From the NCBI RefSeq assembly GCF_000340215.1, contig NW_006921544.1, forward strand, positions 898,599-962,598: DNA of 64,000 nt. The letters run 5' to 3'. The notes beneath the pieces were generated by a model, which made no database searches, was not told the DNA's origin, and saw only the letters and a list, made by a program, of their open reading frames with translations. The number at the start of each line of letters is the position of its first letter. The first letter of the stretch is position 1. The position numbers and the translations under genes were made by a program. Below, one piece after another: positions 34,226-47,489 of the stretch. Origin of the DNA: Pseudocercospora fijiensis CIRAD86 (lineage: Eukaryota > Ascomycota > Dothideomycetes > Mycosphaerellales > Mycosphaerellaceae).

Positions 34226-37200
34226 TATTATAGGCCCTTAGCCTTCTTCTTGTTCTTTATACTAGTCTAATACCCGTCTAATAACTTAGCTATATCCTTA
34301 AAGGAGCCTTTAGCTTCCTACGAGTCCTATTTAGGTAAATAGCCTTACTATCTTAATAGGTACTCCTTCTTGCCTTGTCTAGTCCGATACTTTAGTATAC
34401 GCTCTATAGACTATAGCTCTTTACTATCGGCTAAAACTTCTTCTAACTTAGTAGGCGCTTTATCGCCTTCGCGCTAATAGTATAGTTTAAAGAGGGATAT
34501 ATAGAAGGTATTATAGATAGTATAATAAGGAGGAAGCTACAACTAGTAGGCCTATATACCCTTAGCCTCTCGAATACGGAATAGGCTAATATATCTTAGT
34601 GCGAGCTTAGGCCTTGTTTTGCTATTAGGTAATAGGTGTTTACGGATGCGGAGGTTCTTTGTACTAAGTATAACTATATCGCCTTATTTAAAGGTTATTA
34701 GTATATAGCGCTTATCGTAGTAGGTCTTTTAGTACTCTTAAGCCTTTGTTAGCTTCTTAGCTATCTTAGTATAGATTCCTCGCATCTTCTAGATACGTTC
34801 TATTGCCGCTAGTGTCTCTAGTACTTAACGCGCTTCCCTTTCCTTACGCTCGGCCTCGAGCGTTAGTAGGTCTTATAGTAAAGTAGCGTTTTGGCCTATT
34901 ATAGCTATATATAGCGAAACCTTAGTTAATAAGTGTACACTCTTGTTATATACAAATTCTATAGGCTATAGGAGGTTAACCTAGTCTTTAGGGTTCTTAT
35001 TAATATAGCTACGTAGGTACTACTATAAGGTAGCATTTTGCCTCTCTATTTGTCTGTTAGTCTATAGATAGAAGGCTATTAATAGCCGATGCTTTAGTCT
35101 TAGCTATAGGTATATTTCGCTCTAATAGTACGATATTAGTATCGATCTACAATTAGATACTATCCCCTTAGGGGTTTCCTAATAGATATAGAAAATGTTG
35201 TTCTATAGCGCTTCTGCTATATTAATAGCAGTCTAATCCTTCCGCGCCGGGATATATTAAGCGCCTTTAGTAAATCGATCTACTATAATAAGGATAGTAT
35301 TATATACATCCTTGCTACTCCTACGCTTAGTAGAAGGACGGCCTATAATAAAATCTATAATAAGCTCTACGAATAGCTTCCTAGGAACAGGAAGTAAAGA
35401 CAACTCGCTAAATAGCAAGTGCTTTAGTGCTTTAATACGCTAGTATACTACGCAGGTCTATACGTATTCTTTTATATACCGTTTACTATTCGGCTAGTAG
35501 TATATACGCGATAGTAGCTCGTACGACCTCTCTATACTATAGTAACTAGCAAGCTTACTATTATAGTGTCGCTTTAAAAGCTCTTATCTAATCGATTGTT
35601 TAGCGGGGATATAGTATATACCCTTAAACTTTAAGTAACCTTTGCCGTCGATCGACTAACTATTACTCTTACTAGATCGAGTCGTTCGCCTACTTATAAG
35701 CCTATTAATACGTTTAATAGCAAAGGCGTCCCTCTACTAAGCCCGTAATAGCTTATCTATAAACGATTAACTATCCCTATTTGTAAGGTTATTTAATAGT
35801 ACCCTCGCTATCGAACGAGGTACGTATTATATATATCTAATAGTACTAGTAGCCGGAACTACTATAACCTCTTCTATAGTACTATCGCTATATAGGCTGT
35901 TACTATAGATAGCGATGTCTTTAATCGAGTTATTATAGCTCGAGCGATCTACGTCCTTTCTTTTAACGTATACTAGAAGAACGACAACTCTGCTATAGTA
36001 TTTGTTACCGCCGCGGGGTCCGGAAGTCCGCTTATCCTACGCTTATTTATTAATAATACGGGCTATAGCAATCTTATACTATAGGGTTAGAAACAATAAA
36101 TTAATATACTAAGTCTCGCTAGTATAATTAGGTCGCCTCGATAGGCTATCGGTAGGGTTGCTTACGCCTAGCTAGTATAATATATTAAAATCGAACCTAG
36201 CGAGGTAGACGGCCTATCTAGCCTATCGACCTATAACCCTTATAACCTTAGTAATACTACGTAGGTTGTTATAGTCTGTATAGACCTAAATTGTATACTA
36301 AGTACTATCGAGATAGTAGCGCTAGTCCTTAAAGGCTTCTACGATTACTAAGAGCTCTTACTTATAGGTCTCGTAACGACGCTCTATATCGATTATCTTT
36401 CGTAAAAAGAAGGCAATCGGATACTAGTAATTATCGTTATCTCATTGCTATAACATAATAGCTAATATAGCGAACTATAGAGCGTTAGTCTTAATACGGA
36501 TCTGTTTACTTAGTACGAAATAGTATAATAAGGGGACTTTAGAAAAGCGTTGCTTTAAACCGTTAAAAGCGGCTTGTATTCTATTAGTCTATTTAAATTC
36601 CTTGTAAGAATTGGCCTTAGTCTTAGTAAGCTCGGTTAGCAGTATTATATACCTCGAATAGCCCTTAATAAAGCGACGGTAAAAGTTAGTAAAACCTAGG
36701 AACGACTATAGCTCCTTAATTAACGTAGGAATAGGCTTTTCGGTAATAGTCCGGATGCGGTTAGGGTCGGCCTTAACGCTATTAGTTAATACGAGGAAGC
36801 TAAGGAAGGACACCTCCTTTATAGCAAAGTTACATTTAGAAGGCTTGTAATACAAGCTATAGGTTCTTAAGCGATCGAGTACCTTACGGACTATAGCCTA
36901 GTATTCCGTAATATTAGGTAAGTGTATATAAACTAGGATATCGTCTAGGTAAACTATATAGAGGTAGTCTAATAGACCTAATAGGGCCCGATTAATATAG
37001 GACTAGAATGTTATAGGGGCGTTAGCTAGCCTAAATAGTATAACTAAGTGCTTAAAATAGCTATAATGGTTACGAATATAGATACGATGGTACGCATCCT
37101 TAATGTCTAATATAGTATAGAAATAGGCGCTAGATAGGCGATCGAGGGTCTTATTAATAAGCGGTAGGGGACAGCGGTCCTTAATAGTTATAGCGTTAAG

Positions 37201-37950
37201 TCTACGGTAGTTAATATATAGGCGTAGGCTACTATCCTTCTTTAGAACAAATAGGATTAGTGTACTAGTAGGGCTGTTACTATACTGAATTCGACTATTA
37301 GCTAGGTTTTTATCTAGATATTTACGCAATATAGCAAGCTCTCGCTAACTAAGGTTATAGAGTAGCCTAAAAGGGACCTCCTTGCCCTCTATAGTATTCA
37401 TCTTATAGTTAGTCTCTTTAAATATAGGCAATGTCGATGCTAGGTAGTGTTTGAATATATTAATATAGGTTTCTCGAACAGGCTACGGTATACGAGCAAG
37501 CTAATTAGGGTCTATACTATTAGGGGGCATAGGTTTATCGTTATCTCTACCGAGAAGATTAGTAGTCGGATTAGCTAAGGCGGAGGCTAGTATTAGGTTA
37601 CTAATAAACAGGACCCTAATATCGTTAGGGCACTCGCTAATATTAATGTATTTAATGTCCTCTTTCCTAGCGATTCTAAATCGCTACTATTAGCTGCCTA
37701 GGTCTATAGCTACGGCGTAGTGCTTAAGGATAGGGTTGCTAATAACAATATCAGATAGAAGGTTGTCTATATCTACTATATAGGTAGTAAAGTCTAACAA
37801 ACGCTTATTGCCGAGGTCGTCTTTTAGAACTATAGGAATATAGTAGGCTCTATAGGTTAAGTGCCGAGCGTTATTAAACTAAGCAAGGATAGGCATATTA
37901 GTCCTTTCTAACTATTAGAGGTCTAATTGATTAGCTACGCGGTAGTTAAT
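34226..37950 (-). pseudogene. pol of B (protease, RT, RNase H, integrase, chromodomain)
   Basis: Minus strand. Protease-RT spacer 37950-37450. RT from about 37340: FVLKKDSSLRLYINYRRLN, CPLPLINKTLDRL, DIKDAYHRI, then the active site VYLDDILVY near 36950. RNase H: DSLSR tether near 36140. Integrase region about 36100-34700, ending in the GPY-like block with ALRYISLFRI and YNTFYISLFKLYY. Chromodomain about 34440-34300 (IERILKYRTR, then KKEYLLRQQGYLP with probable Trp/Gln replacements). The ungapped piece 37003-37329 is the longest open stretch. End not exact. Confidence 0.85.
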
Positions 37951-39640
37951 AAGGGTACTAACTGAATTTCCTAGATCTAGTATAACCTTAGTCTTATAAT
38001 TAGTACTATGCGTATCCTATACGAGGCAGGCGCGTATAATAGCTAGTATAATGTCGATAGTCTTACGCCGTACGAGGCTAATAGTTAGTACGGCGCTTAT
38101 TCTTTTTTCGAAGGTTAGCCTATAAGGGTAGCGTTAGCTACTAAAAGGTACCTTCTATACTTAGCGGAAGTACGGTTAATACGGGCCTAGTCCTTAGGTT
38201 TGTTATATTAGCCTAGGAGATAGCTAGTACTATTATAGTTAAAGCACTTCAATCCGGTTAGAACATTGCCGTAGCTATTGTTGCTATTAGTAGAGCGGTT
38301 AGTACTATAGGGATACGAGCCCCTTCTACGGCCCCTATCGCGGCCTGCTCTATATAGCCGATAGCTACGGCTTCTTCTACGGTCGTTATTACTATTCCTA
38401 TTATTAGCATTATTATTCTAGTAAGAACCTTAGTTTCCTCCGCGGGCACTACGGTTACTACGGTTAGTACTAGCTAGTCGGATCCTCGATTCTAGTCGTT
38501 ACTAGAGCTAGATAGCTCGTTTAGCTATTTCTACTTCGACTATAAATTAAATGCGTATTAGATTAGCTTGTTCGAATATACGGCGACGGTCTAATTCGAG
38601 GATAAGTTCCTACCTAAGTTTTAGGCGTATTTCCGAGATCTATATAGAATTAGTCTTAGCTAGAAGGTCGTCCTCGAGGGTCTTTAAATAGGCCTTAAAT
38701 AAGCGAGCCGATTAATTAGTCTTTTGTTTAGCTCGAAGATACTAGTCCTAAGTATATTATTACCTTAGTATAGGGTTTCTAAGGGTGTCTAGTATAATAG
38801 TTTTATAGGTTTGCTACTAAATAGCGGTTTAATTATCGAGGGAGTTAAAATAGTTATCCTAGGTAGGTTTTAGGTCGCTATTAATGTACTATATAGCGTA
38901 GACAACTAATAAATAGTCGTCTAGAAGAGCCCTAGGTGCATTTCGCTAGTTAAGCTTATAGTTACGTATATAATCATTGTACTGCTTGCAACTAGAGCCG
39001 TTAAATACGGTATAGTCCTTAAGCTTAGTATCCTTCTTCTAGACTAATAGTAAGGAAGGTCCTACTATTAGTTTAGTAGTAGTTGTCGGGGCTTCCTAAA
39101 GGCGACGGAGCTCGAGGAGGTTATCCTTTAGCTACTGCTCTTAACGTAGGGTAGTAAGCCTGTTTTAAGTAGCTTCTTAAAGCCTTCCTACTAGTTGTAG
39201 GCTAAAGGCTAGTTAGCTATATCGTCGATTAACAATATTATTAAGAATGTCGTTAATAGGCAATTCTAGATTATTACCTAGAACTATAGGCTCTTTATTA
39301 ATAGGCTCTATACTACTAGTGTTGTTATTGCTAGCGCTACTACGGTAACGCGGTTGTTATTATTATTGTTTCGTAATAAGCCGGCTATTCTAATAAGGGG
39401 TAGCACTAATAATATATTATAGCCCCTTATAGTACGGATGTAGCGGAATTAGTAGGTATCGGCCTAATGCGATTAACTTAGTATAATAGGCCGTATAGAA
39501 GGCCTTGCTTAATAATTAGTACGGTTGTTTTAGTAGAATAGTACGTATAGGTCCCGTTCTTTAGGCGTAATATAGTTAAATCGATAGTTTTCGTAGCTAT
39601 ACCGCTAAAAGCTTAAAATAAGGACTATCTAGCTACTACC
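37951..39640 (-). pseudogene. gag of B
   Basis: Minus strand. About 39400-39000: linker and helical N-terminal part. About 39020-38560: capsid-like region (CKQYNDYIRNYKLN, then a helical segment to IFEQANLIRI). About 38470-38270: Arg/Asn/Gly-rich nucleic-acid-binding stretch. About 38255-38215: zinc knuckle C-F-N-Y-N-S-T-S-Y-L-L-G-*-Y, where three of the four ligands have been replaced by Tyr. A 63-codon frame over 38258-38449 is only a shadow of the Arg/Asn-rich stretch. Confidence 0.75.
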
Positions 39641-39663
39641 CTTAAAAGGTAGATCGAATACTA

Positions 39664-39859
39664 TATAAGAAGGGTTATATTAGTAGGTAGATAGGGTAGT
39701 AGTAGGTATAGTAGTATTCGATAAGGATCTAGGAGGAGAGGGAAGAAGGTAGGAGAGTTAGCCTAATACTAAGCGCTAAGCCCTACCTAAGGCATCGAGA
39801 CCCTAGCTTTACTCGGCCTAATTATATACTAATTACGTATAGCCTCTTTAGCCCTAATA
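39664..39859 (-). repeat. 5' LTR of B
   Basis: 196 bp, direct repeat of 25891-26086. Confidence 0.92.
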
Positions 39860-39864
39860 TCCGC
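39860..39864. repeat. Target-site duplication TCCGC, right of B
   Basis: Identical to 25886-25890. The Helitron frame reads through when one copy is removed. Confidence 0.9.
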
Positions 39865-42800
39865 GATTTCGATACGTTAGCTTAAACACTCTTATAAGAA
39901 AGCAGTTACGTAAGAAAGTAGACTATATTATATAGTAGAATCCTTAATATAAAGAGATTACTATCGAGGGGCTTAAGGCGGCTCTAACTTCGAATAACGA
40001 GGAATCCCGGGGTCTACTTACGAATATTATTCGATACGGTAATAGTCTTCGCGGTACTCGCGCGTACTAGGTTAGTAAGACAAATAAGCTAGAAAACTAC
40101 GTTAAGGCTATTAGTTGTCTACGTCTCTTCTTAACTTATAGTATAGCTAATAATTACTAGTAGAGTCTTTAGCGATATATCCCTAATATTCTATCTAGCG
40201 GTAACGAGTATTAGCGGGTTAAGACTAGTAGAGACAATATCCGTAAGAACCCGGCAATTATAGCGTACTACTTCTACCGCCGCTATATATTCGTAATATA
40301 GTTAATTACGAAGAAGTTTAGCGGTACTAATTACTAGAATCGGTTTAAATTTCAAGCCTATAGTAGTTCTTATAATTATAGAGTAGTATAGCTAAAGGAA
40401 TACTAAATCGATAGTAAGATCCTTCTACTACCGCCGATAATATATAATAAGGGCTATTATAACGACTAGGCTAAGTTTTAGAGCAAGTATATTACGGCTA
40501 CTAACCCTACGCCTCGACGAACTACGCCTAAGCCTAATAAGCCTATAACCTTTTAGGCTAAGAAGGGCGACATTCTTAACTCTTAATAGTATCTTATAAT
40601 AAACCTTAATCGTATATAGCGTTACAAATGCGGCTACGAATACTATTAGCGGAAGGATAAGAATAGTAGGCTTACTTAGTACCGTTTCTACTACCTACGT
40701 AGGAATTATCCTAATACTAGGGAAGTAACCCGTTCTTAAAATCCCCGATATTAGATATTTAATAGTCTTCGTAATAATATACGTGTAACTAATTATAAAC
40801 GTACTATTTAGATAGTATAGGGAGCGAATAACGATATTACTATCTATATAGATAAAGGCGCTATCGTCGACTATCTTAGTAAGTACTATACTAAGTAAGA
40901 GAAGCGGAGTAAACTATTAATCGAGCTTAGGTAGAAAGTGCTACTAAGAATTAACGAGAGCCGACCTATAGGATCTTTTATCGCTAAGACACTAAACAAG
41001 ATAATTAGAGAACGTAATATCTCTACTTACGAAGAGATATACCCTCTTCTCGATCTACCGCTTACCTAGGGCTTACGTAAGGTTTAAAACTTCGATTATC
41101 GCAAGCTAGAAGATTAGTCGAAAGTTAAGCGCTTTAATCTAACAACTAGTTAAATAGTTACTTAGGGACAATCGCCTCTATTAAAGTACCTAAGTGCTAT
41201 CCCCGATAGTCTAGATAGAATACACGAGGACTAGTGCCGTACTAAAGTCCTCTTTTACTATAAGTTTAATACGAACTATCCTAGCCTACTATATACCTAC
41301 GAGGAGGATCCGAGTATATCCTACGATATATAGACTAGTGCCTACGATACCTATAAGCTCTTTTATAAGTATCCGGATAACTATATAGGCACTAATCTTC
41401 CTAAGCCTATAGAAGACCTATTTAAGGATAAAGTCTACGATCTAGAGGTTAAGCGAGTAGAAGTAGAGTTACTCGCTAGTATATTACTAGGTCGCAACCC
41501 TATAGAAATGCTAGAAGATCTTAACGACCTTAGTAACCGAGAAGTCGATAGAGAGTATAATTAGAGTACCTATATTAGCAAATACGGTATTACTATTAAT
41601 AATATTAAAGACTAGTAGAAGTATAAGCGAGGAACTATAGTACGTAAAGTATCGAGAGTTAGTATACCTATAGACCTAGACTAGCGTACTAACGGCTTGT
41701 TTAACGCTTAGAAGCTATAGTATAATAAGGTTGTCGATTATTAGTATACTTAGACGGACGATATAAATACGCTTATATTCCTACTTAACGTCGACGGGAA
41801 AGCTAGTAGTAGTAAGTTATACGTTATAGAGACCGTCTTATTAAAGCTCGAAACACTTACCGATATGTTTAACCGCTCGGACGCTAGATATCTAGATCTT
41901 AAGATAGAGAATCCTATTATCCGACTAGTACCTACGGGTGCTACTACTAATAGTATTAAAGGCAGTACTTTATATAGCTTCTTTCAGTTGCCCTTAAAGA
42001 CAAAAGAGTATATTCCGCTAGATAGCTAGGCGCTTACTAACTTCTAAGATCGTATAGGCTATATTAAGTATATTATTATCGATAAGAAGTCTATAATAGA
42101 CCTTACTATACTTTACTAGATCGATCGTCGACTTCGCTAGGTTAGTTATCCTAATCTATTAAGCTAAGGACCCGATACTACTCTCCTATTTAGCGGCAGA
42201 TATATTACTATTATAGGTAACTTTATTTACCTTCTACCCGTCGGCGGCAAGCCGCTATTCTCTAAGCTTACTAACGTCCGTATACCTAAGGACATTACTA
42301 GATACGAGGCTTATTAACCGTTTAACTAGACTATCTAGCTAAGTATAATCTATCTATAGTAGGATAATAATCCCCGATCTATTAACTTCCGTAATGCTTT
42401 AGAGGGCCTTTAAAATACTCTAGCTAGCGTAACTATATCTTACTAGGAGACATTATATTCCTATATAAAGACATTACTATCTTAAGTAGAATAGGACGCC
42501 TTTAAGGACGCTATTCGGCTTTATATATATAAGAAGCAAGTTAACGCCTATAACTAAAACGCTATACGAGATAATAATACTCCTATTAAGGTCGCTAAGG
42601 CTAATTACGTTAGCGCCGAGGTAGCTAAGATATCGTACGAGAATAGTAGCAATCTATACGCGCGGTTGCTATTATATATTCGTGCCCGTATTATAGTTAC
42701 GTAGAGTCTATAGACTAAGGGAGGTATCGTTAACGGTAGTATAGGCACTATTATTAATATTGTCTAGGAAGCTACTAATAATAATTCTAATAACGTCCTT

Positions 42801-43332
42801 TAGCGCTTGCCTACCGTCCTTCTTATTAAGCTTAATAAATCCTCCGGGCTAACCTTTAACTAGGAGTTTAACGAGGATAGTAGTAGAGGTTTGCCTCGTA
42901 GCGTAGTACTAGTAGTAGCTATACAATTAGAACTAGAATAGTCCGTATATATATACGCAGTTCCCCTTAATAATTGTATACGTAATTACTATCTATAAGG
43001 TATAGGGTATAAATTTAGACAAAGCCGTTCTAGATATCTCTAAGAAGGACTTTACTATCGGCTTAACCTATATTAGCCTCTCGCGGTTGCGATGTCTAGA
43101 TAATATTATATTCGAAGTACCTTTTAACTTCTATAACCGCTTTAAGATAGGCAAAGTACTACCTATAGTAGTAACTCGATATACCGACCTAGTCCGTCGT
43201 CGACTATAACGCTTACTTCTAGAAGGCGTTATTCTTTCCTCTATACTACTACGTCCTAATACTAAGCTAGTTAATTCGATAACTAACTTAGCTATATATA
43301 CTAAGTAGTAGCGCGATAGGCTCGATACCTAG
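39865..43332 (+). pseudogene. Helitron Rep-helicase, part 3 (Rep and PIF1-like helicase)
   Basis: 39865-40450: rest of Helitron_like_N (RFRYVSLNTLIRKQ; LENYVKAISCLRLFLTYSIA; AYYFYRRY). 40371-40379 encodes Y-N-Y where the HUH motif (His-x-His) belongs; both His became Tyr. 40870-40895: catalytic-tyrosine motif YLSKYYTKQE, retained. 41020-41100: PLLDLPLTQG. Helicase: Walker A NVDGKASSSK (about 41788), GSTLYSFFQLPLK, IIIDKKS (about 42075, Glu replaced by Lys), PVGGKPLFS, motif VI LTYISLSRLRCLDNIIFEV (about 43065-43125). Rolling-circle transposase, inactive. A2 interrupts the C-terminal tail. Confidence 0.9.
43329..43332. repeat. Target-site duplication CTAG, left of A2
   Basis: Matches 55482-55485. 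Confidence 0.75.
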
Positions 43333-43612
43333 TATTAGCTAGTAACCGGCCCTATATATATAGGCTAAGTTTTAAGCCTATAAAAGAGGCCTCCTTCGGT
43401 ACTATAGACAGATTATTAACCTCGTATAGTACATTGTTTATATTACACTTCTATAATGCCTATATTATAGGGCTCTAGTTACTAGCCTAAGCGACTTGTT
43501 TATTATCCTATTATACTAAATATAGCTACCTATATTATTATAGGTTATATTACCCTCGGTTGCCTATACTATTACTACTAGTAGTAGTAGTCGTATTAGT
43601 TTCCGTCCTTTA
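43333..43612 (+). repeat. 5' LTR of A2
   Basis: 280 bp, starts TATTAGCTAGTAACCGG, ends TTCCGTCCTTTA. TATAAAAGAGGCC lies at the promoter position (about 43380). Confidence 0.93.
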
Positions 43613-44340
43613 TTATAGCCGAACGTAGGGCTATCTCTTTATATCTAATAGGTATAGGTATATCGAAGGTAGTCCTAGGGTACGAATAGCTATAACTAGA
43701 GCGAGGGTACGATAAGAGCCTACGATATAGACGATATAGAAGTATCTCGAGGGGCTATTACGATAAGCAAAGAACCTCTTAACGAGGGCATCTCTTTAAC
43801 CCTAAAAAGCTATAAACCCTTAGGACTATTATAGCTTAGGGCCTAGTCTACGACTATAGCTAGCTTCTAAGGACTCGGCTCTAAGTCGAAGACCTATTTA
43901 GTACCGCTTGCTCGAGATAAGCCCCGCCTAAGGAGGAGATAGATTAATTACCTATCGGCCTTACTTAGCTTACTAAGACTATCGATCGATAGTAAATTCT
44001 AGATTATAGGACGAATAGCTAGGGAGTCCCCCTATTAATTAGGTAGATAGTTCCTAGATTCGTAGCCTCGCTTAGATAGTGCTTAGCCTTCTACTAGAAA
44101 AAGAAGGCTACTGCCCCCCTACCTAGCTAAAGGAGATAACGAGAGTTAGTAAAGAAGCTAGTTTCTAGGATCTAGATATAAATAGAGATTATAGTCCCTT
44201 CCTCCGAGCGGCTTTCGTCTAAGTTTACTAAGTTTCTAAATTAAGCTCCTAGAGGTGTTTAGGCGACCCCTAGGAGGCTAAATCCTAATACTACCCTAGA
44301 GGTAATATCAGAAGAAACAGCCTAGTATACTATATTCTCG
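43613..44340 (+). other. A2 leader
   Basis: Non-coding, aligned with 9536-10292. The primer-binding position reads TTATAGCCGAACGTAGGG. Confidence 0.6.
44287..44309 (+). repeat. CCCC/GGGG palindrome in the A2 leader
   Basis: Arms AATACTACCC and TAGAGGTAATATC, more eroded than the A1 copy. Confidence 0.8.
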
Positions 44341-44375
44341 CGTAGTAATATCGAAACTAAATATACTAAAAATAC

Positions 44376-47300
44376 CTTTATACAGTATTTTATTTTAACT
44401 AATTTACAAATAACCGAATAAGCTCTAGCGAGAACGAGTATTAAGAATTAGTAGAATCCTCTAACTCTAACAACCCTCCTAATCCTATTAACGAGGAAAT
44501 TAGGCGGCGACTAGTTAATATAAGCGCTACCTAACTAGGAGAGCCTCCTACGCCCTCTACGCTAGAGGCACTCTATAATGTCCTTATAAAGATAATAGAG
44601 AAGCAAACTAAGCTTCTCCGTTAAAATAGACGTCGCCTACCTAAGCTAGGAAGCGGTAGAAACCCTTTATTTAAAGGGTAGAACGCTATAGTATATATAG
44701 AGCGTTTTAACGATAGCTTAGTTAAGTACGAGCTCGATAGAGAATCCGACTAGTATAAGATCCGGTCCCTTACGAGGACTACTACTACTGAGCTTTACCG
44801 AACCCTTAGAACCCTAGTTAGCTACCTAGAAAAGGACGACAAGTCTAATACCGACTAGGAGACCTTTAAGTAGGCCTTTCTAAGGGAGTATCGGGAGCGC
44901 GATAGCCGTCGTATTAAAGGTAGTCGCGCGTAGCTCGAGGCTCTCTACTTAGTAAGGCGTACTAAGGATAGCGACCTAAAGGAGTATATCCGCGAATTTG
45001 TTAGATTAGTAGATAGTATCGACTAGAAGGACCTCGAAAATTCTTAGAGGACGAGGCTACTCTTTTAGGGATTCCCGTAGCCTACGTCTTAGCGTATCTT
45101 CCGTCGCTATAAGCTTAGCGAGGCCGATCCTAAGAGCTTTAGAAGGTACAAAGAGGTCCTAGTATATATTAAGGCCGATATCGATAGCTCCGCCGATATA
45201 AGGAAGTTTATCTACGGCGAAGATAGGAATAACCTAGTATAGGTTAGAAACGAAGCTATAGGAAGTAGGGGACCTAAGTTCCTTCCTAAATCGTAAAGCG
45301 GTCCTAAGACCGTAACTCCTACTATTACTAAACACTCTTAGGACGTTACGGACTTAGCTAAATCTCTAGCCTAACTTAACCTTAATATGAAAGTATTATA
45401 GCGAGTTAGGGAGGTTATTAATACTAGTATACTAGGGGATATACTACTAGTCTACTAGGTTTCCGATCCTAACTACCCTAAAGCCCCTTTAGTTAATATT
45501 TACGCTATACGGAAGATCTATTCTAACTTAGATAGTAAGTGCTAGATATATAGCGGTTTCAAATATATCTAATCGGCCTACCCTATCTAGAAAGAGCTTC
45601 TTAATAGAAAGCTTATTATATAAGTTAATAGTCGGTTCTACTATATAGATACTAGCGATAAGATTAACTTCGAATAGGATCGAAGAGCCCTAAAGCTACC
45701 TTAACTAAGGAACCTTCTAGAGAAGAAGTATAGCGGTAAGATCGAGTTTAAGGAGGCTAGGAATAGTACTCTCGCCGCTATTACTAACCGAGAAACTTAG
45801 AAGGTTAGGGCTAAATAGATCGAGGAGCGAAGTAGTAACGGTACTACTAAGGCCGTTAAAGTTAACTTTGTTTCTTAGGACTAGGACGCGGTCGCTAACG
45901 TTTACGCGGTTACTAAGAATAGCGTAGGTACCTACGCTACTACGAGGTCCTAGTCCTAAGCTAAGGGTAAAAGCCCGTAGAACCCTACTCGCCCTAGTAC
46001 GGCAGCCCCTACTAGGGTACTAAAGAACAAGGCGGCCGATAAGGCTAAGTAATAGCGAGAGTTAACCGCTAAAACTAAGACTCTCTAGATAGCTAGAGAC
46101 CGCGCTACCCGATCTAGTACCGTATCTATAGAGAGCCTAGCTATTATAGAGACTCTAGAGGTTAATATAGAAGATAATACTACCGATATTAGCAGTACCC
46201 TAGGTCTAGCTAATCTACCGGCCTATAAGCGGAAATTATCCGACCCTAAGAGCTTTCGCTTTAATAGGTATATAAAAAAGTATAGTGCTAGCCCTACTAA
46301 CTCCTTAGATATAAAAGCAAACGCGCTCTTCTAGGCTTTATAGTTCCTAGATCTTAAGTCTAACGTGTCTATAGGAGAGCTACTAGTATACGGTTTGCCT
46401 ACTAACCTATTCTAGAGCCGAATCCCTAACGATACTATTTTTATAAAAGACCTCGCTACTCTCTAAAGGATATAGGGACGAGAAGACTATATCGATATCT
46501 CTTCCCTATAGTTCCTCCCTAAACCTTTAGATACCCTAGAGTTAGTAGGAGACGAATCGGTAATCTTTAAGAACTAGGAGACTATCGATAATACTAACGA
46601 AGAGGGGGTTAAAGAGATAGGCTAAGGTAATAGTAATAATACCGACCTTGTTTTAGTTTTAGTTTCTATTAAGGATATCCGATTTACTAGCTAATAGATC
46701 GGTCGAGTATAACCTCCTCGACCTAAGGAAGTTTACTCTATCCCTAATAATATAGACCTTTCTATAGTTACTCGTTCCTTCGCCGTCGTCCCTACTATCT
46801 ATATTTAAGTTACTATTAGAAACTATAGTTAGTAGATACTAGTAATACTTAATAATAGTTCGGAGTTACTTATTATAAGTAAGCTTTAGGCTAAACAGCT
46901 TAAGCTACTAATAAATAGAGATATTTCCCTTAGTATATAGGAAGTAAATAGAGAGGTTACGCTAGTAGGTACCTACTATAATATTATAGTAGATGCCTTC
47001 GGTATATACTTTTCCTTTATCTTCTAGATTGCCGCCGACCTAAATACGCTAATTATTCTAGGTCGACTATAGTCTCGTATAACCTAGGATATCTAGCGTA
47101 ACTGCGATAATAGCTCCTAGAAAGGGACGATCGCTAACTAGAAGGGTAACTAAGTCGTATTTACTAGTTCTATCGGAAATACTAGCTATAGGTCCTACGA
47201 GGATATCCTTACTACTTCTAAACGATCTTCGGGAAACGCTATAGCGCGGTTATAAGACCGGGAATCTACGCTATAAGTTAGTATAGCTTAAATAGGTTAT

Positions 47301-47460
47301 ATTTAGAAGTGCGCCGCTCTATACGTTAAGGTAGGTTTCTAGGTTCTATACTAAGGAGACGAATACTCGAAGCGATAGCGAGTATAATATAACGACTACT
47401 ACGAGTTAAGGTAATAATACTATCGTATATATTATCGCTAGAGGCGGGTCTACCTAAACT
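44376..47460 (+). pseudogene. gag-protease ORF of A2
   Basis: Frame 0, parallel to A1 gag-protease along its length. The N-terminus has an insertion of a few codons relative to A1 (SATQLGEP-type segment near 44525), also present in A3. The Cys-rich region around 45540 has lost further Cys codons to Tyr. Retropepsin-like region about 46780-47080. Stops are more numerous than in A1. Confidence 0.72.
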
Positions 47461-47489
47461 AACTAATTAGAGCGTAAGACCGATTCGAG

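Larger units (their letters stand above)
25891..39859 (-). mobile_element. Gypsy chromovirus B (complete, interrupted by C)
   Basis: 13,969 bp, or 7,066 bp without C and one copy of its target. Minus-strand order: LTR 39859-39664, gag, pol (protease, RT, RNase H, integrase, chromodomain), about 1.2 kb of 3' non-coding sequence split by C, LTR 26086-25891. Perfect TCCGC duplication. Heavily RIP-mutated. A related fragment lies at 5380-6150. Confidence 0.9.

Noticed and set aside
38258..38449. Minus-strand 63-codon hydrophobic frame, at first resembling a membrane protein
   Set aside because: Shadow of the Arg/Asn/Gly-rich stretch of B gag in another frame on the same strand.
25891..39859. Single 14-kb retrotransposon with 196-bp LTRs
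   Set aside because: Pol genes on both strands and a second pair of 346-bp LTRs with their own CCTAA duplication show two nested elements.
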